Source: CAWUKT01 sp963923035 (GTDB lineage: Bacteria; Bacteroidota; Bacteroidia; J057; JADKCL01). From it: 64,000 bases of DNA. The position numbers and the translations under genes were made by a program. Within the stretch, counting starts at the first letter, position 1; each line of letters starts with the position of its first letter. Below the pieces are notes generated by a model that saw only the letters and a program-made list of their open reading frames with translations, did no database searches and had not been told where the DNA came from. The stretch lies in NCBI GenBank assembly GCA_963923035.1, contig CAWUKT010000008.1, forward strand, positions 65,103-129,102. Reading direction: 5' to 3'. Shown one piece after another: positions 1 through 8,581 of the stretch.

Positions 1-80
1 AAAGCGGCGATGAGGAATGGGAGGAAGAGGAAACGGAATGGGACTTGCCGGGTGATTGGGAGGAAGAAGAGCAAGAATGA
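1..80 (+). CDS. C-terminal fragment of an acidic, Trp-containing protein (partial)
   Basis: The reading frame that starts at base 3 is open from the window edge to a TGA at 78-80 and encodes about 25 residues. The tail is extremely acidic (runs of Glu) with three Trp residues (tail motif DLPGDWEEEEQE). This is the 3' end of a gene that starts outside the window. The family cannot be named from so little. It lies on the same strand as the large toxin gene 264 bases downstream, so it may belong to the same locus. Confidence 0.5.
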   Translation, partial: SGDEEWEEEETEWDLPGDWEEEEQE

Positions 81-295
81 AAAAGTTGAAGGCTTGAAAA
101 AATCCCTGATCATCGCTTCATGACCGATTAGCGGGGTTTGAGGCCTTCTCAAATGAAAAATTTTGGCAGGATAAGGCACTTGATTGCATCGCCATTGAAA
201 CGGCACGTTTGAGTACCTGATCAGCCCACAATTCAATTTGACCGGAACCTACTGCCTGCTTTTTGCGGTAAGGTTCCTCCAGCAAAACTAAAATC

Positions 296-327
296 ACTCC
301 CGGAGGCACGTTGTGCCTTCCGGGAGT
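296..327. promoter_or_regulatory. Strong hairpin just upstream of the toxin gene
   Basis: Bases 296-309 (ACTCCCGGAGGCAC) are the inverted complement of 313-327 apart from one extra T, giving a 14-bp stem with a three-base loop. It ends 17 bases before the ATG at 345. No T-run follows on the + strand. On the - strand the stem is followed by a T-rich stretch (GATTTTAGTTTTG). It could be a transcript end for the upstream gene or a leader structure that affects expression of the toxin gene; the sequence does not decide between these. Confidence 0.55.
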
Positions 328-344
328 CCCTAGCCATTGATTCT

Positions 345-3300
345 ATGAGAAAATTGCGTTCCAGGGCCCGCCTGCACCGAGACGAGAATCAGGATGTCGC
401 CAATCCTGAAATGGAGAACGAATTCATGCCCATCATGGCCCCACCCGCGGGCATGGGCTTCACCGGGAATGCTCAGCCAAATGGTCCCAGTCCCTTTGGC
501 CCCAATCCCGTCGAAGAGAGCTTTTTCGAACCTTCTCCGCTGTTGACCTCGGCCAATCCACCATCTTTATTTTCTCCCGACACTCCCCAAGGCCCGGAAT
601 CAAGCCCGGCTTCAACCGAGTCGGAGCAGGAGACCAGCAATTTGGGTAGCACTGGAACTCCTGTTTCGCTTCAATCCGATGTCACCGAAGAAGAGGAAAG
701 GCCTTTGGAATTGGTTCCGGAGAACGAGCCGGTTCAGGAACAGGAAAACAGTGGAGATGGTGGAGATGGAACGCCTCCGGCCGGAGCCGGTGATCCTCCG
801 CCTGTGGGGGGAGACGATCCCGCTGCCCAAGGGGATCCTGGCGTCAACAGCGGAAACCCCAATGGCAACGCAGACTCAGGCAATGGTCCCTCCGATCCTT
901 CCGGAGGTCCCGGCGGGCTCGGCGGTGATTCCGCCGGAACCCCTTTTCAGGCCCAGCCCCTCAACGTTGATTCCTCCAATTATGGTGGGATCGTCAGTTC
1001 TCTCTCCAGCGCCCCGCCCACGTCCCTTGTCGCCGGCTTCGGAGAAGTCGGAGGCCGTGTGGAAAGTGCGAAGGAGGGAGAAAAGAACAATGCCGAGACC
1101 TTTTTCCCTGAAATCGAACAACCCACAGGACTGGGAACCGGGGGCGAAAATGGAGGAGAAGAACCGGGACAAATAGAAACCCAGGTGGTAGAAGGAGAGG
1201 CTCGGGAATTCGTGCAGGCATCCACGGGAGAGCAGCAGGTGGTGGAAACCGAAACCCCGGTGAATTCCAATCCCACCCCAACTGAATCCATGGGGCGGCT
1301 GCGCCCGGAGCAGGTCAGTTCTCCCGAGAGCTTTTCATCCGCCGTCAATTCGATTCCCTCCGTCGACCCCAGCATTGAAGTGTCTCCCGGAATCCCGCCT
1401 TCGGTGGAATTGACCGGAGACGCGGACCCCTCCCGGAATGAGTTCGCGCTGGTGGACGCCCAGGCAAATGTGCAGGAGGAGCTCTCCACGGCCCACACCG
1501 CTACCCAACAGAATTTTGGGGAGAATGAATTGGTGCCCGGCGTAGAACCTGAAATGCTGACCGTAGAAACGGAAATTGCTTTGCAGGGTTCGTTCTCGGC
1601 GGAATCGGTCGTGCTGCCGGAGTTGGAGTCTGAGACGGCTTCTGCCTTGGATGCCGGATTGATGGCCCATTATGGAGCTGACTTGCAAAGCCATGTCCAG
1701 GCCCAGATGGATGGAGAGCAGTCGTATCTGGACGAAGCCCAATTGGAGCAGGAGACTGTACTGGCGGATATTGAAGCGGAAAATGAGCGGTTCCGGGAGG
1801 AGCAAATTGCGGCCCGGGAAGCTGGAAGGCAGGAAATTGACGGGCATCGGGAGGCTTGGCGGAATGAGAATGCGGCGGTCATGGAAGAATTCGATGGGCA
1901 GAGCCGTGCGCGTCGGGCTGAAGTGGAAGGGCAAATCGAAACCGAGGTGGCCCAGACCAATGCCCAAATCAACCAGGAATTCCGGAATGCGGAAGCTGAA
2001 GCCCGGGCCCAGACCGCGGCTGCCTCCCGCGACATTGACGCCCGCAAAGCTGAGGCGCAGGAGCGGCAAGAAGACCGCAGTTGGTGGGACCGGGCGATGG
2101 ACGCCGTCGCCAACTTCTTCGACGGCCTCCGGGAAGCGGTTTCGGCCATCTTCGATGCCCTGCGCGAAGCCGTCGCTGCCATCATCGACGCCGCCAAACA
2201 ATTGGCGGCCGATCTGATCGACGCAGCCCGCGACCTGGTCAAAGGCTTGATCGAAGCCTTCGCCGAAGCGTTGAAAGCCTTTGTCCGCGCCGCCCTGGCG
2301 GCCTTCCCCGAAATTGCCGAGCGGATTTGCGGTTTGATCGACGGCGTTGTAGAGCGCGTGCAAGCCGCCATTGACGCCCTGGCCGAAGCCTTGAAAACGG
2401 CCGTCAACGCGCTGCTGGACGGCCTCGGCTCCGTGGTCAACGCCCTCCTGGACGCCTACGAGGCGGTCATTATGGCCATCCTGGATGGCTTCCAACTGTT
2501 GATCCAGGGCATTTTGGAGATCATGCAGGGCATCGCGAATCTCGTCCAGGCGGCTCGGCAATCCCCCGATCATTTCCTAGGCCAGGTCAGCGAAGAAATG
2601 CTGGGCCAGGACATGACCCAACCCCTCGCGAATGAATATCCGGCTGACGGAGGGGAAGTTTCACATGAACTGGCCGCGGTGTTGGACCAAATGAGCAATC
2701 CCCAGCAGATGGAGGGATTGTTGCCCGATGATCCCTCAAATATCGAGGCGCTCCTTAACCGAGACAGCTACACGGCAGAAGATTTCGACGTTCCTGTCCT
2801 CCAGGATGCTCAGCTTAGCCCAGAGCTCCTGGCTGATCTCCAGGCTCGGGGAGACGGAGAGTTTGAAATTGGATCATTTGATGATGAATCCCACGGAATC
2901 GATGCGTTGAGGGCGGAGTTTGAGGCACCAGAGTCGTCTGGCGGAGGTGGTGGTCAGAGTGGATTGTCTGAAGTCGGAGGAGAAGCGAGTTCTCCTGAAC
3001 CAACGAGTGTTCCGATGGACGCAAATCGGGATCGTTTTACGCCTGATGCCCAAGGCAAAGTTGGGCCCTTCAGCGTAATGGAACGGGCGCGTTATATGGG
3101 CTCCCAAATGATCGACGGAATTCGGAGCTGGTTCTCGGAAAACTGGCCGGCGGTCATTGCAGGGCTGGTGGCGATCATTGGAGGAGGAATCATTGCGAAC
3201 ATCCTGACGGGCGGTGCGATCATGGCCGCTTTGCCTCTGGTCATGCAATTGGTCGGAGCTTTTTTTGCGGCCGAAGCCATCATGCGGGCGACCAGCTATT

Positions 3301-4625
3301 TCGGAGGCTATCTGGCGAAGGCTTTCCCCGGCGATATCGCGGGCGGAGCTGTTTCCTTGGCTCGGGCCCTGGCGATTGGTGCCTCGGAACTGGTCTTTTC
3401 TCTCTTGTTTGGGGCTCGGGGAGCCATTCGGGCCGCCCGCGGTGCTGCCCGTACAGTGGCGCGTCAGGGTGTTCGGGGAGCCATGCGGACGGGAGCCCGC
3501 AATGCACGCCGCGCCGCCACGCGCGGGGTGCGTGAAACCGTCGGCGCGGCCCGTCAATTGGGTACCGTAGCACGGAATGGGGCCCGCACTGCGGGTCGAA
3601 ACATGGTACGCGGCGGACGCTTTGTGATGGGAGGCTTGCGGAGAGGTGCATTGGCAGGGGCACGGAGTTTGGATGAACTGGTCCAGATGCTAGGACGCAG
3701 GTTCAAATTCCGAGGCTTCAAGTTGAAGATTCGGGGACGCCGGTGGTTGTTGTTTGGCATTATCAATCCAGAAGTCTTGCTTGCAAACGGAGAGGTGGAA
3801 ACCCGAGCGAGGGGGGCGGGTAACATGGGAGATAATCTGGGCGGTGGAATAGTGATTTCTAACGCCCAAAATGCCAACGCAGTTTCAAGACTTTTACGAG
3901 AAAATCCAGACTTGGGGACAAGATTGCACAGCCTTCTCACAGATTCGAGTCGAGCTTTGGATACCGATCAAGTCATTCGAAGTATGAGGGGACTCAATCC
4001 AGATGAGATGGATGAGTTTCTCCGCATCTTAGATGTAGATGGGTTGGATGCCGCCAGAGCGATGAGGGGCGGAGTCAGAAGTTCGAGAGTTGTTAGGAGT
4101 ATTGAAGATTTATTGGAGTCTGGTGCAATACAGCCTGAAGAAGCAGAGAATCTCTTTGAGATAATTAGTAATAGAGGGCAGCTTCGTGGGGCGATGAATA
4201 TTGGGGGGGATGAAGTTGCCCATCATTTAATTCCTATCGACCTTTTGGACAATGAGTTTTTGCGGAGGGGATTAATGTCCCAAGATGAGCTTGGAGAAGT
4301 ATTCCGTTTCAATGGTCGTGAGAATGGGATGGGGGTAACCGCCTACAGTTCCAAGACTGGTGTAAATGGTGCGAGTCCCAATGGCGTCCATGCTTCTCAT
4401 CCTGGGTATACAGATGGGGTCGGTAGTTTATTGAAATCCTTGGCCCGAACAAGTGGGAACTATCCTCCGAACATTGTTTTGGAAGAACTTGCGAATGCCT
4501 TGGAAAGAAATATAAGAGAAAATTGTCCCGGAGGGCCCGGTGGCCGAATAAATGACCTTTTTGAAATAGTTGATGAAGCGGCTATTTTGGATGAAGTTAT
4601 GGAAGGTTTGAGAAATCGAATGTAA
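345..4625 (+). CDS. Large polymorphic toxin with C-terminal AHH-type nuclease domain
   Basis: A 1426-residue protein without a signal peptide. Residues 1-440 are low-complexity (Pro, Gly, Glu, Ser, Thr) and probably disordered. Residues about 443-590 are a Glu/Gln/Arg-rich coiled coil, followed to about 760 by Ala/Ile-rich amphipathic helices built on repeats of the type DALREAV. A strongly hydrophobic stretch (935-982) precedes an Ala/Arg-rich cationic region (1023-1092). The C-terminus carries AHHLIP at 1292-1297, then NGVHASHPGY with His1349 and His1352, the pattern of AHH nucleases of the HNH/Endo VII fold found as toxin tips. The next gene, 3 bases away, is a likely immunity protein. The domain order resembles contractile-injection-system cargo in Bacteroidota, but no such apparatus is in view. 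GC content falls towards the 3' toxin end, as is usual for exchanged toxin tips. Confidence 0.75.
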   Translation: MRKLRSRARLHRDENQDVANPEMENEFMPIMAPPAGMGFTGNAQPNGPSPFGPNPVEESFFEPSPLLTSANPPSLFSPDTPQGPESSPASTESEQETSNLGSTGTPVSLQSDVTEEEERPLELVPENEPVQEQENSGDGGDGTPPAGAGDPPPVGGDDPAAQGDPGVNSGNPNGNADSGNGPSDPSGGPGGLGGDSAGTPFQAQPLNVDSSNYGGIVSSLSSAPPTSLVAGFGEVGGRVESAKEGEKNNAETFFPEIEQPTGLGTGGENGGEEPGQIETQVVEGEAREFVQASTGEQQVVETETPVNSNPTPTESMGRLRPEQVSSPESFSSAVNSIPSVDPSIEVSPGIPPSVELTGDADPSRNEFALVDAQANVQEELSTAHTATQQNFGENELVPGVEPEMLTVETEIALQGSFSAESVVLPELESETASALDAGLMAHYGADLQSHVQAQMDGEQSYLDEAQLEQETVLADIEAENERFREEQIAAREAGRQEIDGHREAWRNENAAVMEEFDGQSRARRAEVEGQIETEVAQTNAQINQEFRNAEAEARAQTAAASRDIDARKAEAQERQEDRSWWDRAMDAVANFFDGLREAVSAIFDALREAVAAIIDAAKQLAADLIDAARDLVKGLIEAFAEALKAFVRAALAAFPEIAERICGLIDGVVERVQAAIDALAEALKTAVNALLDGLGSVVNALLDAYEAVIMAILDGFQLLIQGILEIMQGIANLVQAARQSPDHFLGQVSEEMLGQDMTQPLANEYPADGGEVSHELAAVLDQMSNPQQMEGLLPDDPSNIEALLNRDSYTAEDFDVPVLQDAQLSPELLADLQARGDGEFEIGSFDDESHGIDALRAEFEAPESSGGGGGQSGLSEVGGEASSPEPTSVPMDANRDRFTPDAQGKVGPFSVMERARYMGSQMIDGIRSWFSENWPAVIAGLVAIIGGGIIANILTGGAIMAALPLVMQLVGAFFAAEAIMRATSYFGGYLAKAFPGDIAGGAVSLARALAIGASELVFSLLFGARGAIRAARGAARTVARQGVRGAMRTGARNARRAATRGVRETVGAARQLGTVARNGARTAGRNMVRGGRFVMGGLRRGALAGARSLDELVQMLGRRFKFRGFKLKIRGRRWLLFGIINPEVLLANGEVETRARGAGNMGDNLGGGIVISNAQNANAVSRLLRENPDLGTRLHSLLTDSSRALDTDQVIRSMRGLNPDEMDEFLRILDVDGLDAARAMRGGVRSSRVVRSIEDLLESGAIQPEEAENLFEIISNRGQLRGAMNIGGDEVAHHLIPIDLLDNEFLRRGLMSQDELGEVFRFNGRENGMGVTAYSSKTGVNGASPNGVHASHPGYTDGVGSLLKSLARTSGNYPPNIVLEELANALERNIRENCPGGPGGRINDLFEIVDEAAILDEVMEGLRNRM

Positions 4626-4628
4626 AGT

Positions 4629-5288
4629 ATGAGCTATCCTGCATACAGACTGGATTATGCTACCAAGCCCAATGTCGTGGGTAGCCTACCCCAGCTTTTC
4701 ATTGATTATGAAATAGCTCGGGGAAACGATGTTAACTTGAGAGAGTTGCACTTAGTTCCTCCTTTGAATCCGCCAGTAATTTTGGATGCTTTCTTTTTCA
4801 CTGATGGTGCCATTCCCACTGATCTGGTTTCCGCTGAAATTCTCCATACCCAAGCTGGAATTTTTGTCAACCAGCGTCTCAAATCCTTGTTGGAAGGATT
4901 TGAATTGGGGCGCCATGCTTGGTACGAGGTTCCAACCAAGTACCAGGATTCCCGAGATCAATTGGAATATTACTTCCTGCACCTGTGCCATGACCCCGAC
5001 GAAGAGATTGATTGGCCCAATTCACGGGTAGGTGAGGTTTTGGACAAGGACGGTCGATTGGACATTGGGAGTTACAATGACTTTGAGGAAAGGATGGAAG
5101 AAAAATTGATTCCGCTCTGGAAAAAAGTCGCCTTCAAATCCCCTCGGGATTGCTTTCGCTTGTACCGGGACACCAACATTTATATTTCTCCCGATTTGGT
5201 TCAGGCATTGGAGGACAACGGGATCACAGGGACCAAAGTTCGAAAATCGTACCATGATTTAGAAGTGATCTCCCCCGACAGAGTTTAG
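4629..5288 (+). CDS. Probable immunity protein of the AHH toxin (Imm11/DUF1629-like)
   Basis: A 219-residue soluble protein encoded 3 bases after the toxin stop codon, so translation is probably coupled. The middle section (about residues 70-115) reads FVNQRLKSLLEGFEL followed by a Tyr-containing strand, which resembles the core of the Imm11/DUF1629 immunity family (surface strand, then S/N-x-R-x-x-x-L-L-E helix). Position directly after a toxin tip is the strongest argument for an immunity role, namely binding and neutralising the nuclease in the producing cell. The family assignment is by eye. The gene is less GC-rich than the window average, like the toxin tip. Confidence 0.65.
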   Translation: MSYPAYRLDYATKPNVVGSLPQLFIDYEIARGNDVNLRELHLVPPLNPPVILDAFFFTDGAIPTDLVSAEILHTQAGIFVNQRLKSLLEGFELGRHAWYEVPTKYQDSRDQLEYYFLHLCHDPDEEIDWPNSRVGEVLDKDGRLDIGSYNDFEERMEEKLIPLWKKVAFKSPRDCFRLYRDTNIYISPDLVQALEDNGITGTKVRKSYHDLEVISPDRV

Positions 5289-5321
5289 CTCCCCAATGAT
5301 TTCCCTATAAACACACAAAGC

Positions 5322-5345
5322 CCGCCCCTCCAGACGAAGGGGCGG
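5322..5345. terminator. Bidirectional terminator between convergent genes
   Basis: An 8-bp perfect stem (CCGCCCCT at 5322-5329, AGGGGCGG at 5338-5345) lies between the stop codon of the immunity gene (5288) and the stop of the reverse-strand gene (5367). The left flank is A-rich on the + strand, which gives a modest U-rich tract for - strand transcripts. Confidence 0.6.
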
Positions 5346-5366
5346 ACCCGCTACAAAAAGCCAGGT

Positions 5367-6968
5367 TTACCGCTGGCCGGTGACGACCATGCGCTTGACC
5401 TCAATCTCCTGGCCATCGGCCATCAGAGCGTAGAGGTACATGCCTTCGGCGAGCAAGCTGCCGTCGAGGCGGTAGGTGCCTTCGCCGCGCTCGTCGAGGG
5501 CGATGCGTTGGACCGGCTGGCCGGTCATGTCGTAGATGCGGAGCGTGGCGCGCTGGACAGTTTCGGGCAGGTAGTAGCGAATTTCCGTAACGCCATCGAA
5601 TGGATTCGGAACGTTCTGGTAGAGTTTGGGCAGGGCCACATCGCCGAGGAAGTCCTCCTGGACCTTGGTAGAGCTGCCGCCCTGACCGGCCAATTGTGCT
5701 TGCAGAGCTTCGATCTGGACCTGTTGTTCCTGGATCGCCCGGATCAGCACGGGCGTCAGCAGCGCGTAGTTGATGCCCATGCGGGAGTCTTCGGTCACTT
5801 CGACGGGTACCCATTCGCCATCTTCGTTCATTTCGAAAGATTCTTCGGGCGTCCAGACCACTTCGGGAATGATTTCATTGGCTTCCTGGGCGATGAGGCC
5901 AACCTGCTGGCCTTCAAAAGGGCGTTTTGTCCAGGTATAACTTACGGGACGGAGCGAAAGGATTTCGTCGAGGCCGTAGGTGAGGGCGTCGATGTTTTCT
6001 TTCTCGCGGCGGTCGGAGGTATGGATGGCCCCGTTAACGGCCCAGACGGTATGCCACTTGTTGAGTGAAGAACCAAGGGAATGAACATCGGTTGATTGGG
6101 GGATGATGCTGCCTTCAAAGCGGGCAGCCCCATTGACGTGCAGTTTGGCCTGGGGCGTTTTAATGCCAATTCCAAAGTTTTGACCTACTCCCCAGATTTG
6201 GACTCCGTTTTGTCCAAGTTGAATTCCGGCCCGATCAGGGCTTGCGATTCCCACCAGACCAATGATATTAACAGAGTCAATGTCAGTGAAGTAAGTATCG
6301 TCCCCGACTTGAAGGAGGCGAATACCAGGGTCCGCTTCATTGTCCTGGATATGGAGAAAGGCTTCTGGAGTAGTCGTCCGAAGACCCAATTTCCCATCAT
6401 CGGTCAGGATCATGCGGTCATGAGGTGCAGTTCCGTTGAAGTACTCAAAACGAAGGTCATTGGGACTTCCAGCGACGCTACTTCCATACTGAACGACAAG
6501 GTCTTTTTGGGGGCCGTTTTCACGAAGGGAGAAGGTGGCAAAGTCGTCGCCCCATTGAATGCGCTGACCGTAGGCAGCGGGAGAGCTTCCAATGGTGGGT
6601 TTTTCGGCCAATCGAATCCATTTGTTTGATCCACCGAGGGCGAAACTTCCATTGGAGAGCACTCCAAAATCTCCATTCTCATCTAAGACCATGCGAAGGA
6701 TTCCCTGACTTTTGAAGTTAGTGGTGACATCGTGACTCCAGTACAATTGATTTCCATCATTGACGACGTTCCAAGCGTAGTCGTTATTGGTTTGGAGGCG
6801 CAGACTGGATTCAAAATTGGTGTAATCATCGTTGACGATATAGGTGTCATGAAATGTCCCAAAACTACTTCCACCCAACTGCCCAAAAACCGGAACTGCA
6901 AAACACGCCAGCACCAAAGCCACCATGGCCAGGCGAAGCGAATGAAGGGGATGAGTCAAACTTTTCAT
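5367..6968 (-). CDS. Secreted protein with S74 autoprocessing chaperone domain and T9SS sorting domain
   Basis: The chosen start (ATG at 6968, protein MKSLTHPLHS...) gives a 533-residue protein with a clean signal peptide ending near VFGQ; a longer frame adds a polar N-terminus that would mask it. The body is beta-rich and repetitive, like phage tail-fibre or adhesin stalks. Residues about 314-425 form an intramolecular chaperone domain of peptidase S74 type (TSDRREKENI, then SLRPVSYTW and VGLIAQEANEIIPEV), which in phage fibres trimerises and cuts itself off. Residues about 450-533 are a type A T9SS C-terminal sorting domain (YQNVPNPFDGVTEIRYYLPE, then GMYLYALMADG). The product is therefore probably exported and displayed as a trimeric fibre. 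It faces the toxin/immunity genes across a terminator. Confidence 0.85.
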   Translation of the reverse strand: MKSLTHPLHSLRLAMVALVLACFAVPVFGQLGGSSFGTFHDTYIVNDDYTNFESSLRLQTNNDYAWNVVNDGNQLYWSHDVTTNFKSQGILRMVLDENGDFGVLSNGSFALGGSNKWIRLAEKPTIGSSPAAYGQRIQWGDDFATFSLRENGPQKDLVVQYGSSVAGSPNDLRFEYFNGTAPHDRMILTDDGKLGLRTTTPEAFLHIQDNEADPGIRLLQVGDDTYFTDIDSVNIIGLVGIASPDRAGIQLGQNGVQIWGVGQNFGIGIKTPQAKLHVNGAARFEGSIIPQSTDVHSLGSSLNKWHTVWAVNGAIHTSDRREKENIDALTYGLDEILSLRPVSYTWTKRPFEGQQVGLIAQEANEIIPEVVWTPEESFEMNEDGEWVPVEVTEDSRMGINYALLTPVLIRAIQEQQVQIEALQAQLAGQGGSSTKVQEDFLGDVALPKLYQNVPNPFDGVTEIRYYLPETVQRATLRIYDMTGQPVQRIALDERGEGTYRLDGSLLAEGMYLYALMADGQEIEVKRMVVTGQR

Positions 6969-7379
6969 AGCAATTAAATTGTGATAAATCCCTACTCGTG
7001 AGGCTTTTCGGGGGACGCCCCGTTTTTTTGAGAGGTGGCCGGACTCCTCTGGATGTGGTTCCAAGGTCGGAGCCCCGGCAGTGGAAAGGGTTTACATTTT
7101 GGGCGATTTGTTGGTGGGGGAAAATGAACGAAATGGGGGCAATAAGGGAACCGAGCGATCCTATGGGGGTACTTTTGCTTGGGATTCAAATTGTTTCACC
7201 AATTCTGCCAGAACATATTTTCCGATTTGTACCTGTTCCCCTTCCATTCTTTTTTCTCTTTTCCCTGCATTTCTATTCTCCAAGGCCCATTTTCCCCTCC
7301 CCTGAAATTATTTTTTCCCTTCCCTGTAAGTATTTTGAATTCGAGCCACTAACTCAGTAAAAGGCAACAACTGAACACC
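6969..7379. other. Divergent intergenic region, no gene seen
   Basis: A 411-base gap between the divergently transcribed S74/T9SS gene and the sigma factor gene. It contains an intrinsic-terminator-like hairpin on the + strand (see 7009-7029) and, from about 7195, a pyrimidine-rich stretch with many T and C runs. Short open frames here have no family resemblance. Confidence 0.6.
7009..7029 (+). terminator. Terminator-like hairpin with T7 tract and no gene in front of it
   Basis: CGGGG (7009-7013), loop GACG, CCCCG (7018-7022), then seven T (7023-7029). This has the form of an intrinsic terminator for + strand transcripts, but no + strand gene precedes it nearer than the immunity gene ending at 5288. 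It may stop transcripts running antisense through the S74 gene, or it may be a structured leader of that gene on the other strand. Confidence 0.5.
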
Positions 7380-7871
7380 TTGAGCACTGACTTCTATACC
7401 ACCGCGATCCTCCCGTATGCGCCCATCATCATCAAGCTGTGCCGGGCCTATACGAATACCCAGGAGGATTTCGAGGACTATTACCAGGAAGTCTGCCTCC
7501 AAATCTGGAGGAGCCACGCACGTTTTCGCGGGGATGCCGACCGGTCGACTTGGATCTACCGCCTGACCTTGAATGTGTGCCTGACCTTGCTCAAGAAGAA
7601 GAAAAACAGTCCGCTGGTCTTTGCTTCCGATTCGCTGCCGGACGAATTGGTCGAAGACAGCCGCGCCTTTGCCGATGAATCGCTCAACCTGCTTTACGGA
7701 GCCATCCGGCGCTTGTCGGAAGTGGATCGCGCGGTCATCCTGCTGCACCTGGAAGAAAGGTCCTACCAGGACATCGCAGGCATCATCGGCACCAACCCCA
7801 ACAACATTGGGGTTCGCATCAACCGCATTAAACAACGATTAAAGAAAATCCTCGATGGAAAACTCAATTGA
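7380..7871 (+). CDS. ECF-type RNA polymerase sigma factor
   Basis: A 163-residue sigma-70 family protein of extracytoplasmic-function size. Region 2 is visible at about residues 20-60 (EDFEDYYQEVCLQIWRS followed by ADRSTWIYRLTLNVCL) and region 4 helix-turn-helix at about 105-155 (LSEVDRAVILLHLEERSYQ, IAGIIGTNPNNIGVRINRIK). The start is TTG at 7380, with AAAGG about 15 bases upstream; no in-frame ATG lies close by. Its last 17 bases overlap the next gene, which encodes a membrane protein, an arrangement typical of ECF sigma factors and their membrane-bound partners. Such factors redirect RNA polymerase to stress or envelope genes; the target is unknown. Confidence 0.88.
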   Translation: MSTDFYTTAILPYAPIIIKLCRAYTNTQEDFEDYYQEVCLQIWRSHARFRGDADRSTWIYRLTLNVCLTLLKKKKNSPLVFASDSLPDELVEDSRAFADESLNLLYGAIRRLSEVDRAVILLHLEERSYQDIAGIIGTNPNNIGVRINRIKQRLKKILDGKLN

Positions 7872-8496
7872 ATACATCTGGAAGCAAGGCTTCCTCAAAG
7901 GTGACGCCCTCGTCGCCCCCAAAGTCAACGACCTCTACAACCAGAAGTCGCAGAACCTCCTCGACCGCTTCGTCCGCAAATTCCGCATCAACCTGGTCGC
8001 CATCCTGATCGGGGCCAGCTTGCTGATGCTGGCGGGGCTTCTCCTCGGCGCGCCTTACGTCGGCGCCTTCCTCCTGGCCCAGTTCGCCTGGCTGGTTTGG
8101 ACCGGACGCCAGGAACTTCGGACGCTGGAATCCCTCGACAAGGGGGCCAGCAGCTACGAATACCTCACGGCCTTCCGCGATTGGCTCCACGCCAACATGG
8201 CCCGCTACCGCCGCATCTACCGCTATTTTTACCCCGTTTTCTTCATCGCCTTCGGGATTGGGATGTGGCAGGTCATGGACAGCTTGGGGGCCGTGGAGTC
8301 GCTGTTGGAACGCTTTGACCTGTGGATGTGGCAGGGCATCCCCCTGCTGGCCCTGTTGCCGCTGCTGCTCCTGTCCACGCTGTTCAGTGTATTCAGTGGC
8401 TATATCTACCAGGAAGACATCAAGGCCATCTACGGCTCGGAATTGCGGAAATTGGAGGAAATGCTGGCCGATATGGAAGAGCTGCGGGAAGGATAA
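7855..8496 (+). CDS. Multi-pass membrane protein, putative partner of the ECF sigma factor
   Basis: A 213-residue protein. The N-terminal 45 residues are soluble, then come two membrane segments (about 48-85), a soluble stretch, and two more (about 125-140 and 163-185), ending in a charged tail (KLEEMLADMEELREG). The start codon lies inside the sigma factor gene (17-base overlap), so the two are translationally coupled. In Bacteroidota, ECF sigma factors are often followed by such membrane proteins that may hold the sigma factor at the membrane. No zinc anti-sigma motif (HxxxCxxC) is present, so the anti-sigma role is inferred from position only. Confidence 0.7.
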   Translation: MENSIEYIWKQGFLKGDALVAPKVNDLYNQKSQNLLDRFVRKFRINLVAILIGASLLMLAGLLLGAPYVGAFLLAQFAWLVWTGRQELRTLESLDKGASSYEYLTAFRDWLHANMARYRRIYRYFYPVFFIAFGIGMWQVMDSLGAVESLLERFDLWMWQGIPLLALLPLLLLSTLFSVFSGYIYQEDIKAIYGSELRKLEEMLADMEELREG

Positions 8497-8532
8497 AGGC
8501 GGCGGAAACCCATCACATACTGCAAATACAAA

Positions 8533-8566
8533 GCGGCGGCCCGATTCAGGCCGCCGCACTGTTTTT
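8533..8566. terminator. Intrinsic terminator
   Basis: A perfect 9-bp stem (GCGGCGGCC at 8533-8541 and GGCCGCCGC at 8549-8557) followed by ACTGTTTTT on the + strand. It ends the sigma factor/membrane protein unit. It can also serve the reverse-strand gene that stops at 8582. Confidence 0.85.
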
Positions 8567-8581
8567 CGCCGAAGGCGACGG

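Noticed and set aside
1335..2573. Long reverse-strand open frame (412 residues) opposite the toxin
   Set aside because: It lies wholly antisense to the repetitive Ala/Asp/Glu-rich part of the toxin; its composition is a mirror of that coding sequence and it has no domain.
6969..7064. N-terminal extension of the S74/T9SS protein to 7064
   Set aside because: It would add a polar, Lys/Arg-rich stretch in front of a good signal peptide.
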